A DNA stretch of 64,000 nt from a bacterium (lineage in GTDB: Bacteria; Bacteroidota; Bacteroidia; Cytophagales; Cyclobacteriaceae). The translations under genes were made by a program, and so were the position numbers. The stretch covers positions 1 to 64,000 of the forward strand of contig JANSWY010000025.1 in the NCBI GenBank assembly GCA_024743255.1, given 5' to 3'. The number at the start of each line of letters is the position of its first letter. Within the stretch, counting starts at the first letter, position 1. Under the pieces are notes generated by a model. The model was given only the letters and a program-made list of their open reading frames with translations, had not been told where the DNA came from and did no database searches. This document shows, piece after piece, positions 26,275 through 35,853 of this stretch.

Positions 26275-29200
26275 TCAGATCCTTTTTTCTTTGTTGGGCA
26301 CAACACCAAAATATTCTTTATAACACTTGGTAAAATACGATGCTGAAGAGAAGCCTACCTGATAGCACACTTCATTTATATTAACATTTCCAGTAGTGAT
26401 CATCTTCTTAGCTTGTTCAAGTCTGATTCTTCTGATGAATTCATTAACATTTAAACCAGTAAGCGTTTTCATTTTTCGATAGAGCTGACTTCTACTTAAT
26501 GTAACTTCAGATGCCAGAAGCTCCACACTTAATTTGGAGTCACTAATGTTCTCAGAGATATAGGATATAACTTTCTGGAGGAAATCTCTGTCAGCAGAAG
26601 TGGTATTAACCGAATTCTCCATCTCGCTGATACCAGATAAATACTTGTCAAAGAGAACCTGTCTGCTCTTAAGCAATTGTCTTATTTGCGTTTCAACCAG
26701 CGGCATTTCAAATGGTTTGGTGATGTATCCATCGGCTCCTTTGTCAATTCCATAGATATGATCTTTTGTTGAGCTTTTTGCTGTTAACATAATCAAAGGA
26801 ATGTGACTAGTAGATAATTCCTTTTTGATCTTTTCACAAAACTGGAACCCATCCATTTCTGGCATAATCACATCGGTAATGATTAAATCTGGCTGTCCCT
26901 CAACTGCTTTTTCAAAACCTTCTTTACCGTTTTTAGCGGTTTCCACCGAATAGTTCTCTTTTAACTCAGAGACCATGTAATTCCTCAACTCAGAATTATC
27001 ATCAACTACCAGAATACTTGGCTTCTTTGTATCTGTAAGTAGCTCTTCAAGCTCCTCATCTTCAAATTCTACTTTCTCTACATTGGCAACAAGAAATTCT
27101 TTTTTTCCTGGATATTCACCTTTTACAATATCCTCTTCTTGAAAATGATCTTTGCCGATAGGAAAATACAAATGGAAGGTAGTCCCTTTTCCTTGCTCAC
27201 TTTCAACCTCAACTTTTCCTTTGTGTAATTCAATGAAGCTTCTCACCACTTCCAGCCCTATCCCTGTACCACCGAAATACCACTTATTCATCTGTTCAAC
27301 CTGGTAGAACCTTTCGAAAATCTTTTGCACATGATCTTCGCTCAATCCAGGACCTGTGTCACTGATACTTAAACGTAATGAGTCTGAACTATTTCCATCC
27401 AATAGGGGAAATTCAGTATTGATAATTTTTAGAGATATGTTGATCTCTCCATCATCTGGAGTGACTTTAAAGGCATTTGAAAGTAAATTGAAAAGCATTT
27501 TTTCAACCAAACCAGAGTCCACCCAAGCCATATGTGATTGTTGATCACCTTCAACTTTCATTTTGATATTGCGTTCATCTGCATCCACCTGAAAATAGTT
27601 TATGATTTCAGTTGCGAAAATGTATAGATCAATATGATGTACGTGAATTTTAAGTTTACCGGAGTTCAACTTTCTGAAATCCATTAGCTCATCAATTAGC
27701 CGCTCAAGCCTCTTTGCATTTCTTTGAATTATTTTCAGTTTTCGCTCTACTCCAGGTGGAGTTCCGCTATTCCCGACGAGTGTATTTAATGGAGATAAGA
27801 TCAACGTAAGGGGTGTTCTGAACTCATGTGATATGTTTGTGAAAAATTGAAGTTTTTTCTGATTAAGCTCCTCACCCTGATGTCTGCGTTCTCTTTCATT
27901 TAGTACTTCCTGGCGTTCATTAATTCTGACTCTCAAAACCAGGTACAACATGTATAGCAACACCAGGAATAACAAAACATATGCGACCAGAGCCAGATTA
28001 CTTTTGTACCAAGGAGGTAAAACTGTGATTTTCAATTCCAATACATCATCTGACCAAACACCGTCATTGTTGGCCGCTTTTAATTTAAAGGTGTAATCTC
28101 CCTGCTTAAGTGTAGTGTAGTTTGCTTCTCTTTGATTGTCCACATAATTCCAACCCTCTTCCAGGCCTTCCAAATAATAAGCAAACTGAATTTGGTCTGG
28201 TCTTGTAAAATTGATACCTGTGTATTCAATGCTAAATACCGACTGATCACTTGAAAGTGTGATTTCTTCAGTCATTGAAATTGGTTCCTCCAGTGGCGAA
28301 CCAGCTTCCCCAATGTTTACTTCTTCATTAAAAATCTTCAGACTTGTAAGATAAACCCTAACCTTCTCGCTATTCTTTCTGATGTGAGAAGGCTTCATAA
28401 CATTAATACCATCCACACTTCCAAAAAGGATTGATCCATCTGACAAAGCAGCAATTGCCCCGTAGTTAAAGTCATTTGTTGTTAGTCCATCATCTTTAGT
28501 GAAATACTTTATTCCTTCTTCGGAGATTTTTGCAATTCCAGATTTGCTGGTAATCCAGATGTTCTTTTCCTTATCCTCAGTTATAGCAGTAATTGATGAT
28601 ATTCCTGATTTATTAAACTCGGAATTTTCAAATACGGAATCAATTCCAGGATCGTATGTATAAAGACCAGCCCCGTCAGTACCTATCCAAATATTGCCAC
28701 GGCTATCTTCAAATAGTGACAAGACATAATTGAAACTTGGGTGTTGTACAACATTTTCATACTCGGCACGGAAGGACCGCAAGGTGGTATCGCCGTTTAT
28801 AAAATCCATTTTGAAAAGACCAATAGTTGATCCAATCCATAGATTTTTTTGCTGGTCAACCAAAATATCACGGATATCTGCACGATGAAGATCCGTGCTC
28901 TGCATTGCAGTAGGATTCAATTGAGTTATTGATTTGGTTGACCTCTCAATAACATGCACACCTCCTCCAAATGTAGCCACATAAATCATGTCTTCACTCT
29001 CTGCAAACTTCATAATTCTGTCAGAGCTAATATTACTTTGGTTTGCGCTATTGATATTGATAAAGCTGTTTTGATTTGAAGGCAGACAGAAGAATCCACC
29101 TCCCCAGGTTCCTACCCAAAGATTTTGTTCATCATCCTGAAAAACTGCCTGAACAGAAGTATTGGTTAAACCACTGTACCCGTTATCCGAAGTGTATGAT

Positions 29201-30393
29201 GTAAAACGACTAGATTCAGGGTCATACAAATCAACTCCTCCTCCATCCATACCCACTAATACTTTTCCATCCTCCCGAATATGAAAACTGTGAACAGAGT
29301 TTGAAGTAAGAGAATAAGACTCATTGAATTGATGTCTAATCGATTCAAATTTGCTGAACTTTGGATCATAAAGTCCAATCCCCATATTATAATAACCGAG
29401 CCATAATCTACTTTGGTCATCAACCAGCAGTTTCCATATTGAATTTGATTCAACAGAACCGACTACATAATCCTTATGTAAAAATTGCTCTGATTCCTTA
29501 GTGTAGTTATTAAAAGAAATTAAGCCATCATTTTCGGTTGCGCATATTAAATGATCGCTACCCCAAACTTTGAGATCCATCAAGCGCTTTGAAGTAATAG
29601 TGTAGTTATTTACATGTACTACCATTGAATTATTAACAAGCACTTCCAGAAGGCCTTGGTTTTTTGCGCCTATCCATAGTTTCCCATCTTTAATCACAAT
29701 TGATTCCATTGAGACCGACAATAAAGGCTCATCTTTAAAAAACGCGGGCTGAGAAAACTGCTCAGTGGACTCTGAATAAAGTAGTAAACCACTATTGCTA
29801 ACAGCGTAAATCCTACCGTATTTATCCTCTACAATTCCTGTTATTTGTGGGCTTCCTGGCGTTGATTTCAAGTCTATTGTATCATTAAGAACCCCAACTT
29901 GTTCCACTGGATCAAGGCTAAACGATGTTACTCCATAATTGGCAAAGATCATTGTTCCATCTTTCCGTTCATGCATCTGCATTATTGATGTCACATTGTT
30001 TTCATCATTGCCATCAATCCGAAGTGCTATTCTATTGAATGATTTAGTTTGTGGGTTATATAGGTTTAGTCCTCGTTCAGTACCAACCCAAACTCTGCCT
30101 TTTTGATCTTGTTTTAGACATAGAATAAAGTCACTATCTAAAGATTCATTGTTGTCCTTATCAAACCTGTGGGCCCAATAGCCAATTCCGTCTGTGCGGT
30201 ATAAGCCTGCTCCGTATGTTCCAATCCATAGATATCCCGAGGAATCAACCAATAAATCATTAACTGGTCGATTTGGGAAGGTCTCATTAAATGTCTGGAA
30301 AGTAGGATTAAACTTACTTTGTCCATTTAATGCTCCAGGTAGAATTACTACTGTATTGATTAAAACTAAACCGATTAATGTGCTCAGCCGCAT
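26275..30393 (-). CDS. Hybrid two-component system regulator of the xylan locus (HTCS)
   Basis: At 1372 residues it has the full HTCS layout: a signal peptide (1-25), two seven-bladed Reg_prop propellers (about 40-670; repeated words such as LWIGTxGxGL), a Y_Y_Y domain (about 715-795), one membrane helix (799-821), HisKA with His856 (NISHEFRTPL), HATPase (DTGPGL 1012-1017, GGTGIGL 1041-1047), a receiver with Asp1174 (ITDVIMPEMDG) and a C-terminal AraC-type HTH (about 1270-1372). HTCS proteins bind an oligosaccharide in the periplasm and activate their own locus. Here the ligand should be a xylo-oligosaccharide. All key residues are present, so it should be functional. Confidence 0.96.
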   Translation of the reverse strand: MRLSTLIGLVLINTVVILPGALNGQSKFNPTFQTFNETFPNRPVNDLLVDSSGYLWIGTYGAGLYRTDGIGYWAHRFDKDNNESLDSDFILCLKQDQKGRVWVGTERGLNLYNPQTKSFNRIALRIDGNDENNVTSIMQMHERKDGTMIFANYGVTSFSLDPVEQVGVLNDTIDLKSTPGSPQITGIVEDKYGRIYAVSNSGLLLYSESTEQFSQPAFFKDEPLLSVSMESIVIKDGKLWIGAKNQGLLEVLVNNSMVVHVNNYTITSKRLMDLKVWGSDHLICATENDGLISFNNYTKESEQFLHKDYVVGSVESNSIWKLLVDDQSRLWLGYYNMGIGLYDPKFSKFESIRHQFNESYSLTSNSVHSFHIREDGKVLVGMDGGGVDLYDPESSRFTSYTSDNGYSGLTNTSVQAVFQDDEQNLWVGTWGGGFFCLPSNQNSFININSANQSNISSDRIMKFAESEDMIYVATFGGGVHVIERSTKSITQLNPTAMQSTDLHRADIRDILVDQQKNLWIGSTIGLFKMDFINGDTTLRSFRAEYENVVQHPSFNYVLSLFEDSRGNIWIGTDGAGLYTYDPGIDSVFENSEFNKSGISSITAITEDKEKNIWITSKSGIAKISEEGIKYFTKDDGLTTNDFNYGAIAALSDGSILFGSVDGINVMKPSHIRKNSEKVRVYLTSLKIFNEEVNIGEAGSPLEEPISMTEEITLSSDQSVFSIEYTGINFTRPDQIQFAYYLEGLEEGWNYVDNQREANYTTLKQGDYTFKLKAANNDGVWSDDVLELKITVLPPWYKSNLALVAYVLLFLVLLYMLYLVLRVRINERQEVLNERERRHQGEELNQKKLQFFTNISHEFRTPLTLILSPLNTLVGNSGTPPGVERKLKIIQRNAKRLERLIDELMDFRKLNSGKLKIHVHHIDLYIFATEIINYFQVDADERNIKMKVEGDQQSHMAWVDSGLVEKMLFNLLSNAFKVTPDDGEINISLKIINTEFPLLDGNSSDSLRLSISDTGPGLSEDHVQKIFERFYQVEQMNKWYFGGTGIGLEVVRSFIELHKGKVEVESEQGKGTTFHLYFPIGKDHFQEEDIVKGEYPGKKEFLVANVEKVEFEDEELEELLTDTKKPSILVVDDNSELRNYMVSELKENYSVETAKNGKEGFEKAVEGQPDLIITDVIMPEMDGFQFCEKIKKELSTSHIPLIMLTAKSSTKDHIYGIDKGADGYITKPFEMPLVETQIRQLLKSRQVLFDKYLSGISEMENSVNTTSADRDFLQKVISYISENISDSKLSVELLASEVTLSRSQLYRKMKTLTGLNVNEFIRRIRLEQAKKMITTGNVNINEVCYQVGFSSASYFTKCYKEYFGVVPNKEKRI

Positions 30394-30423
30394 ATATAAA
30401 AATAATGAAACTCCAGCTTATGA

Positions 30424-30888
30424 TTATTTGCCAATGCTCTTTTCTGTAGGCACTTCAACCCCCTTATTATTCCATTTTACTACAAAAAATTTGAGTGGTG
30501 TCTCTCCTGAATTATAAATACCATGTAATTCCCACGGTCTGGCATATAATAAATCACCAGTTTCTGCATTCGATAGCTCCCCATTCAAATTCCATGTACC
30601 ATTTCCTTCAACAACCAACAAAAATTCTTCTTCTGCGTGTTTATGAGGCGGGTGTATCTCGTCATCAGGATTGATGACTGCCATTGCAGTAAGTGTGTTT
30701 TTGGTACCATAGGTGGAAGTTGAGTCGGTGGTGTATATCCAAATCTTTCCCCAATCTTCCTTGGTAAGATTGAAATCTGACTGTTTGAATATTTGAGTTG
30801 GGATTTGGTCCTGTTGATTTTGAACCATCATGCCACCAAAAAATGACATTGACATCAAACTGATGACAGCTAATACTTTTAAATACAT
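30424..30888 (-). CDS. Small exported cupin-domain protein
   Basis: The 154-residue protein has a signal peptide or anchor (1-23) and one cupin fold. The first cupin motif is seen in HPPHKHAEEEFLLVVEGNG (about 88-106; metal-binding His and Glu) and the second in PWELHGIYNSGETP. It ends 30 bases before the start of the hybrid regulator on the same strand, so the two may be co-transcribed. Cupins of this kind may bind or modify small sugars, but nothing here shows an enzymatic role. Function unknown. Confidence 0.75.
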   Translation of the reverse strand: MYLKVLAVISLMSMSFFGGMMVQNQQDQIPTQIFKQSDFNLTKEDWGKIWIYTTDSTSTYGTKNTLTAMAVINPDDEIHPPHKHAEEEFLLVVEGNGTWNLNGELSNAETGDLLYARPWELHGIYNSGETPLKFFVVKWNNKGVEVPTEKSIGK

Positions 30889-30950
30889 CTTATTGGTTTT
30901 TACAATTTGTGCTCCTACAAGTAACTATGTAATTAAGCAAACTCAGCACA

Positions 30951-30975
30951 AATGCAATAACAATTATGATGCATT
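30951..30975 (-). promoter_or_regulatory. AATGCA-N13-TGCATT dyad upstream of the cupin gene
   Basis: A perfect 6-bp inverted repeat 63-87 bases before the cupin start. It shares the TGCA core with the other dyads of the locus but not the full TGTTGCA half-site, so it is the weakest member. Confidence 0.35.
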
Positions 30976-31042
30976 AGTTATCATTTTTGATGTATAAACA
31001 ACGATAAGAGGGAAAAACGAAAAATATTACGGAGAAAATCAA

Positions 31043-31405
31043 TTAGTTCTTCAAGAACTTGTATGCATTACTAAAGTGAGTTTTATCATCCTTCACCACG
31101 AGGAAATAATAGCCCGGAGCGAAATCTTTCACTTTAATTTTAAATCTACCTTCAGCAACTTTTTCAGGTTCGATTTTCATTTCATTACCGATGATGCTGT
31201 GCATTTCGAATTTGGCATCTTTCAATTGATCTGCTGAGACCTCAACTATTAAAAATTCAATTGCCGGATTTGGATAAAACGATACCTCAGGTTTGAGGGA
31301 AATATTTGCGTTTGCCAGTTTAGTTTCTGTAAAATCCTGACCAACCGCTGCTGAAAAAGTCAGAGCGAAAACGAGGAACGTCGATATGATCAGTTTATTG
31401 CGCAT
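31043..31405 (-). CDS. Minimal secreted protein: signal peptide plus T9SS-type C-terminal domain
   Basis: I choose the ATG ending at 31405 (MRNKLIISTFLVFALTFSAAVGQ, a clean signal peptide); an ATG 12 codons upstream is possible. The mature part of about 97 residues is almost entirely a type IX secretion sorting domain: FYPNPAIEFLIVEV, the middle FEMHSIIGNEM and the end APGYYFLVVKDD...YKFLKN. There is no cargo domain. It may be a small surface or secreted protein, or the relic of a larger one. It lies between the NAD(P)HX repair gene and the cupin gene and shows no functional link with either. Confidence 0.75.
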   Translation of the reverse strand: MRNKLIISTFLVFALTFSAAVGQDFTETKLANANISLKPEVSFYPNPAIEFLIVEVSADQLKDAKFEMHSIIGNEMKIEPEKVAEGRFKIKVKDFAPGYYFLVVKDDKTHFSNAYKFLKN

Positions 31406-31547
31406 AAATATTAATATCAAAATACGTAAATTTTTTCTCATTGTTGTAATATTTTTTCAATTTTTTCGTATCCAAATATTACAGCAATTATTCTGCCAAA
31501 AACTCACATTAGATTGATTTAATCATAAGTGATTGAAAAGCAATAAT

Positions 31548-33059
31548 TTAGAGTTCGTATCCCATCAATTCCGCAAATGCTTCTGGAAGATGATTCACAA
31601 TATCAGAAGCGATCAAACTTATTTCTCCAGTTTTCTTTACGGCAATATCTCCAGCTAAACCATGGATGTAAACTCCAGCTTTCAACGTTTCTTCCGCTGC
31701 AATACCTTGACCTAAAATCCCGGAAAGTATTCCTGTAAGAACATCACCACTTCCGGCGGTTGCCATTCCAGGATTTCCAGAATTATTGAAAAAGACTTCT
31801 CCTTTTGTATTAGTAATGCAGGAATGCGCTCCTTTGACCACTACGTTCACAGAATATTTTTTAGAAAACTCGATTTGCTTGTCCAATTTCTCAAAATCAT
31901 TCTCCCATTTGCCGACCAACCTTTCAAATTCCCCGGGGTGCGGAGTTAATATAGATCCAGCCGGTACGTACTGCATTAACTGCATTCTTTCAGCCAGAAT
32001 ATTTAATGCATCCGCATCTATGATGATTGGATTCTTACATTGTTTTAGCAGTTCGTCAAACGCTTTTGAGGTAACCTTGTTTGCATTTATTCCTGGTCCA
32101 ATTCCTATACTGCTATATTGCTTAAGCTTAGGAGGAAAAGAGAAATAGTCATTATGTGCGTCCAAATCTACCATTGCCTCAGGAACAGCTGTCTGAAGAG
32201 CAATTAAACTTTCCTGTGGGGCATGAACGGTCAAAAGTCCAGCTCCAGATCTTAGGATTGCTCTGGCTGCTAATATTGCCGCTCCAGTTTTACCTGTACT
32301 TCCAGCGATTAGCAATACCTTCCCAGCTTCACCTTTGTGAGTAAACTTGCTTCTCGGAACAAATAACTCTGAAAAATCACCTGGCTCAATTAATTGATAT
32401 TGAGTTTCCAAGCCATTAATGAATGCCTGACTCAAACCAATGTCTACCACCTCCCACTCACCAACATACTCAGCATTTTGCGGCAACATGAAAGCCAATT
32501 TCGGTACTTGAAAAGCAACTGTATAATCCGCTCGTATTATTGTTTCGCTTGGTGTGTTTACATCTGCAAAAAGTCCAGATGCTATATCTATTGAGATTCT
32601 TGGTGCCTTTTGATAGTTAATGTATCCAACCAACTCAGTGTAAAAACCTTCCAAAACTCTATTCAAACCAGAACCAAAAAGACCATCAATAATAATCGCA
32701 TCCTCCTTGATGTTGTAGAAGTCTGTTTTATCCTCGATTTGGTGGACCTCTACCTGATTTTCAATTCTTCTGAAGTTTGTGATAAAGTCTGGCGACCCCT
32801 TCTCTATATTTCCTACGACATTAATTCTGACTTGATATTTACGTAGTAGCAGCATCCTTGCTACTGCCAGGGCATCTCCCCCATTATTACCTGTTCCCGC
32901 AAAGACGTGAACATAAATACCATGTGGGAATTTATCGGTGAACCAATCTGTAAAAGCATATGAAGCCCTCTCCATTAAATCGATGGAAGCTATTGGCTCT
33001 TTTTTGATAGTATACTGATCCAGGTGCCGCACCTGGTTCGAGGTTAGGATTTTTAGCAT
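31548..33059 (-). CDS. Bifunctional NAD(P)H-hydrate epimerase / ADP-dependent dehydratase
   Basis: The 503-residue protein fuses a YjeF N-terminal epimerase domain (about 1-215; GTGNNGGDALAVARML, SIDIASGLFAD) to a ribokinase-like dehydratase (about 235-495; LIAGSTGKTGAAILAARA, LTPHPGEFERL, ATAGSGDVLTGILSGI). It repairs hydrated NADH and NADPH (NADHX, NADPHX), which block dehydrogenases. It lies 67 bases behind nuoD on the same strand, so it may be read with the complex I genes. That placement makes biological sense, because complex I is a main NADH consumer. Confidence 0.93.
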   Translation of the reverse strand: MLKILTSNQVRHLDQYTIKKEPIASIDLMERASYAFTDWFTDKFPHGIYVHVFAGTGNNGGDALAVARMLLLRKYQVRINVVGNIEKGSPDFITNFRRIENQVEVHQIEDKTDFYNIKEDAIIIDGLFGSGLNRVLEGFYTELVGYINYQKAPRISIDIASGLFADVNTPSETIIRADYTVAFQVPKLAFMLPQNAEYVGEWEVVDIGLSQAFINGLETQYQLIEPGDFSELFVPRSKFTHKGEAGKVLLIAGSTGKTGAAILAARAILRSGAGLLTVHAPQESLIALQTAVPEAMVDLDAHNDYFSFPPKLKQYSSIGIGPGINANKVTSKAFDELLKQCKNPIIIDADALNILAERMQLMQYVPAGSILTPHPGEFERLVGKWENDFEKLDKQIEFSKKYSVNVVVKGAHSCITNTKGEVFFNNSGNPGMATAGSGDVLTGILSGILGQGIAAEETLKAGVYIHGLAGDIAVKKTGEISLIASDIVNHLPEAFAELMGYEL

Positions 33060-33126
33060 GAATGGTGAAGTGTTTTCCGTTTAAGCTGATTAAAACTACA
33101 TCACCTGAAGATAATCTCAAAAAAAT

Positions 33127-34338
33127 TTACCGATCTACCTCACCCAAAACAAGATCCAAGGAACCTACAATTGCAACAAGGTCTGAAATCATACTATCCT
33201 TACTCATAACAGCCAGGGCCGACAGATTAACAAAGCAACATGAGCGAGCTTTACACCTGAAAGGAACATCGGCTCTACCATCAGCTCTGAAGAAATAACC
33301 TAACTCGCCTTTTGGGTTTTCACCACGGATATAAAAATCCTGAGCTTTTGGTCTAATTTTCTTTGGAACGATCTCACGGGGATCAAAGGATCTTGTTCTT
33401 TTATGATCTCCGGTTAGTTGAGTCAGACATTGATCAATAATCTTCAGAGATTCGAAGCATTCCTTCATCCTAACCCAGGTTCTGTCCCAGCAATCTCCAA
33501 CTGTTCCCACTTCACCTTTTCCTACAGGAATTTCAAAGTCCAATTCCGGATAAATAGAATAGCCATCAACTTTTCGCAAATCATACTTTAAGCCTGATCC
33601 TCTAAGCATTGGGCCACTTACACCATAATTGATTGCCAGATCCATCGGCAAGACGCCAACATTTGCTGTACGGTCAATGAATATTTTGTTGCTGATTAAT
33701 AAGTTTTCTAATTCAACAAGCTTGGGTTTCAAATATTGAGAAAACTGAATGCATCGCTCCTCAAATCCAACTGGAAGATCATAGAACAGTCCTCCAATCC
33801 AGATATAGTTATAAAGCATTCGAGCACCACAAACCCATTCCAGCAGCCTCAGAATATGCTCTCTGTCCCTCATCATCCAGAGAAACGGTGTAAATGCTCC
33901 AATATCCATCCCATAAGTCCCGATTGCTACAAAATGTGAAGCCAACCTGTTTAGCTCAGAAACCAATACTCTGATATACTCAACTCTTTTGGGAATTTTA
34001 TCTTCAATACCAAGCATGCGCTCTACACCCATTGCGTAGACATGCTCAGAATTCATTGCTGCCAGATAATCCATCCTATCTACAAATGGAATGGTTTGAT
34101 TATAAGGCATTGATTCCGCATGCTTCTCAAAGCATCTATGGAGGTATCCTAAATGTGGTATTACATCTTTTACGATCTCTCCATCTGTGAGCACTTCCAA
34201 CCTTAGAACACCGTGAGTTGATGGGTGCTGCGGGCCAATGTTTAGAAGCATTTCTCCAGCCTTCAGATCCTCTTCTTTGTAAAAAGTAGGTTCTGATTGA
34301 TTTAGGTTATCAGGGTGGTATTTATACTGCAACTCCAT
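33127..34338 (-). CDS. nuoD: NADH-quinone oxidoreductase subunit D
   Basis: This 403-residue 49-kDa-type subunit of complex I helps form the quinone-binding cavity at the junction with the membrane arm. Family words seen are [20 protein letters not shown] (31-50), [14 protein letters not shown] and [16 protein letters not shown]. Its ATG overlaps the nuoC stop by one base (TAATG), which suggests translational coupling. NuoC and NuoD are separate proteins here and are not fused as in enterobacteria. Confidence 0.97.
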   Translation of the reverse strand: MELQYKYHPDNLNQSEPTFYKEEDLKAGEMLLNIGPQHPSTHGVLRLEVLTDGEIVKDVIPHLGYLHRCFEKHAESMPYNQTIPFVDRMDYLAAMNSEHVYAMGVERMLGIEDKIPKRVEYIRVLVSELNRLASHFVAIGTYGMDIGAFTPFLWMMRDREHILRLLEWVCGARMLYNYIWIGGLFYDLPVGFEERCIQFSQYLKPKLVELENLLISNKIFIDRTANVGVLPMDLAINYGVSGPMLRGSGLKYDLRKVDGYSIYPELDFEIPVGKGEVGTVGDCWDRTWVRMKECFESLKIIDQCLTQLTGDHKRTRSFDPREIVPKKIRPKAQDFYIRGENPKGELGYFFRADGRADVPFRCKARSCCFVNLSALAVMSKDSMISDLVAIVGSLDLVLGEVDR

Positions 34339-34811
34339 TAAAAATCAACCTTTATGCCGTGGAAATACTCTTGAGTGGAATAATCCTTTCTTAATGGATA
34401 TCCTTCCCAATTGTCTGGTAGAAGAATTCTTCTTAAATCAGGATGTCCAGTGAAGACAATGCCTAATAAGTCAAAAGTCTCTCGTTCCAGCCAGTTGGCA
34501 CCCTGCCAGATTGGTGTAATTGAATCGATCTCTGGTTTGTCTCTCGGCAATTCCACCTTTATTGTCAGTCCAAAATCATTCGGTATTGAATAGAGATTGT
34601 AAACCACCTCCATTGTATTCGCTTCTGGGCCATTGTCAATGCCCGTAATGCAGCTCAAGAAGTCAAAATAGGTTTCTTCAGAGTTGTACAATCTTTCACA
34701 AATTGCAACAAGATCAGATGCTTTGATTTTTAATCCAACAGGAGAACATGCTTCATCCACCTGAACTTCAAAATCGCTTCGAATGACATATAGTATAGTT
34801 TCAATCGTCAT
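34338..34811 (-). CDS. nuoC: NADH-quinone oxidoreductase subunit C
   Basis: This 157-residue 30-kDa-type subunit of the peripheral arm carries the typical [29 protein letters not shown] and [15 protein letters not shown] regions. It supports the quinone-site module with NuoD. It follows nuoB by 10 bases and overlaps nuoD by one base. The short C-terminal end ([13 protein letters not shown]) is normal. Confidence 0.96.
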   Translation of the reverse strand: MTIETILYVIRSDFEVQVDEACSPVGLKIKASDLVAICERLYNSEETYFDFLSCITGIDNGPEANTMEVVYNLYSIPNDFGLTIKVELPRDKPEIDSITPIWQGANWLERETFDLLGIVFTGHPDLRRILLPDNWEGYPLRKDYSTQEYFHGIKVDF

Positions 34812-34821
34812 ATTTGAATAA

Positions 34822-35349
34822 TTAAGCTGATCTTCTTTTTGCGTTAAGTTTTGCTAAAGCTTCAGGTTTCATCAAGGATTCGTTTCTGATTTTTTCCTGT
34901 AGTTTCAAAAAACCTCCAATAAGCGCTTCTGGTCTTGGTGGGCATCCTGGCACGTAAACATCTACCGGGATTACTCTATCAACTCCTTTCACCACATGGT
35001 ATCCATGCTCCCAATAAGGACCTCCGCAATTGGAGCAAGAACCCATTGAGATTACATATCGGGGCTCAGCCATTTGTTCGTAAAGTCTTCTGACTCTATC
35101 TGCCATCTTGAAAGTAACAGTACCTGCCACAATCATGACGTCACTTTGTCTGGGAGAAGCTCTTGGAAGCACCCCAAACCTATCCATATCATATCCTGAA
35201 GTATAAGCAGACATCATCTCGATTGCACAACATGCAAGACCAAATCCCATTGGCCACAAACTTGACAATCTGGCCCAGTTGATTAAATCATCCACTTTGG
35301 TGATAATAACACCACCTTTTCCAAATTCCTGATCTAATAACCCTTTCAT
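34822..35349 (-). CDS. nuoB: NADH-quinone oxidoreductase subunit B
   Basis: The 175-residue subunit binds the terminal Fe-S cluster N2 that hands electrons to quinone. The ligands are visible as Cys40-Cys41 (GLACCAIEM), Cys105 (GSCSNCGG) and Cys136 ([11 protein letters not shown]). It begins directly after the nuoA stop. A basic C-terminal tail (NAKRRSA) is present. Confidence 0.97.
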   Translation of the reverse strand: MKGLLDQEFGKGGVIITKVDDLINWARLSSLWPMGFGLACCAIEMMSAYTSGYDMDRFGVLPRASPRQSDVMIVAGTVTFKMADRVRRLYEQMAEPRYVISMGSCSNCGGPYWEHGYHVVKGVDRVIPVDVYVPGCPPRPEALIGGFLKLQEKIRNESLMKPEALAKLNAKRRSA

Positions 35350-35823
35350 CTACTTAACTCCGTTATTAAGTTTCTCATAAACCTCTTTGGGAACAGCACC
35401 TTTGAAGGAAGATTTTTGAATTTTTGGCTTCACCCAATCCAGATGACCCTTCTTCCAAACATAAGCCAGACCTAGAGCCAACACTCCAACAAATAATGCG
35501 ATTTCAATTAATGAAAACCAACCCCAAACTCCGTTAGTTTCCGCTAATAGTTCTTTATCTCCAAAAACAGTCGCCCAGGGAAACAGAAAAATTAATTCCA
35601 CCTCAAAGAGTATGAATACAAGAGCGATGATGTAGAACCGAATGTTGAATTGCCCCCAGGCACTCCCAACGGGATCTTCACCGCTTTCATAGGTAGTTAA
35701 TTTCTCTTCATTTGGCCTGTTTGGCCTTAAGATTTTACCAACAAAAAGTGTTACTAAAATGAATAAAAGGCCCCCAATAATGAACAAGAGTACTACTCCA
35801 AATCCAGTTATCTCTAAATTCAT
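35350..35823 (-). CDS. nuoA: NADH-quinone oxidoreductase subunit A
   Basis: This 157-residue membrane subunit has three predicted membrane helices (about 8-30, 67-88, 100-123) and the conserved YESGEDPVGSAWGQFNIRFY between the first two. It has a hydrophilic C-terminal extension of about 30 residues (KPKIQKSSFKG...), longer than in most NuoA. It is first of nuoABCD. The rest of complex I (E to N) is not in this window, at least not next to it. Confidence 0.95.
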   Translation of the reverse strand: MNLEITGFGVVLLFIIGGLLFILVTLFVGKILRPNRPNEEKLTTYESGEDPVGSAWGQFNIRFYIIALVFILFEVELIFLFPWATVFGDKELLAETNGVWGWFSLIEIALFVGVLALGLAYVWKKGHLDWVKPKIQKSSFKGAVPKEVYEKLNNGVK

Positions 35824-35853
35824 GAAGGGAAGTTAGTAAGTTTTGTTTGCCTG

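Noticed and set aside
32932-33120. 62-codon minus-strand frame between nuoD and the NAD(P)HX repair gene
   Set aside because: Most of it overlaps the repair gene in another frame, and it has no domain or conserved feature.
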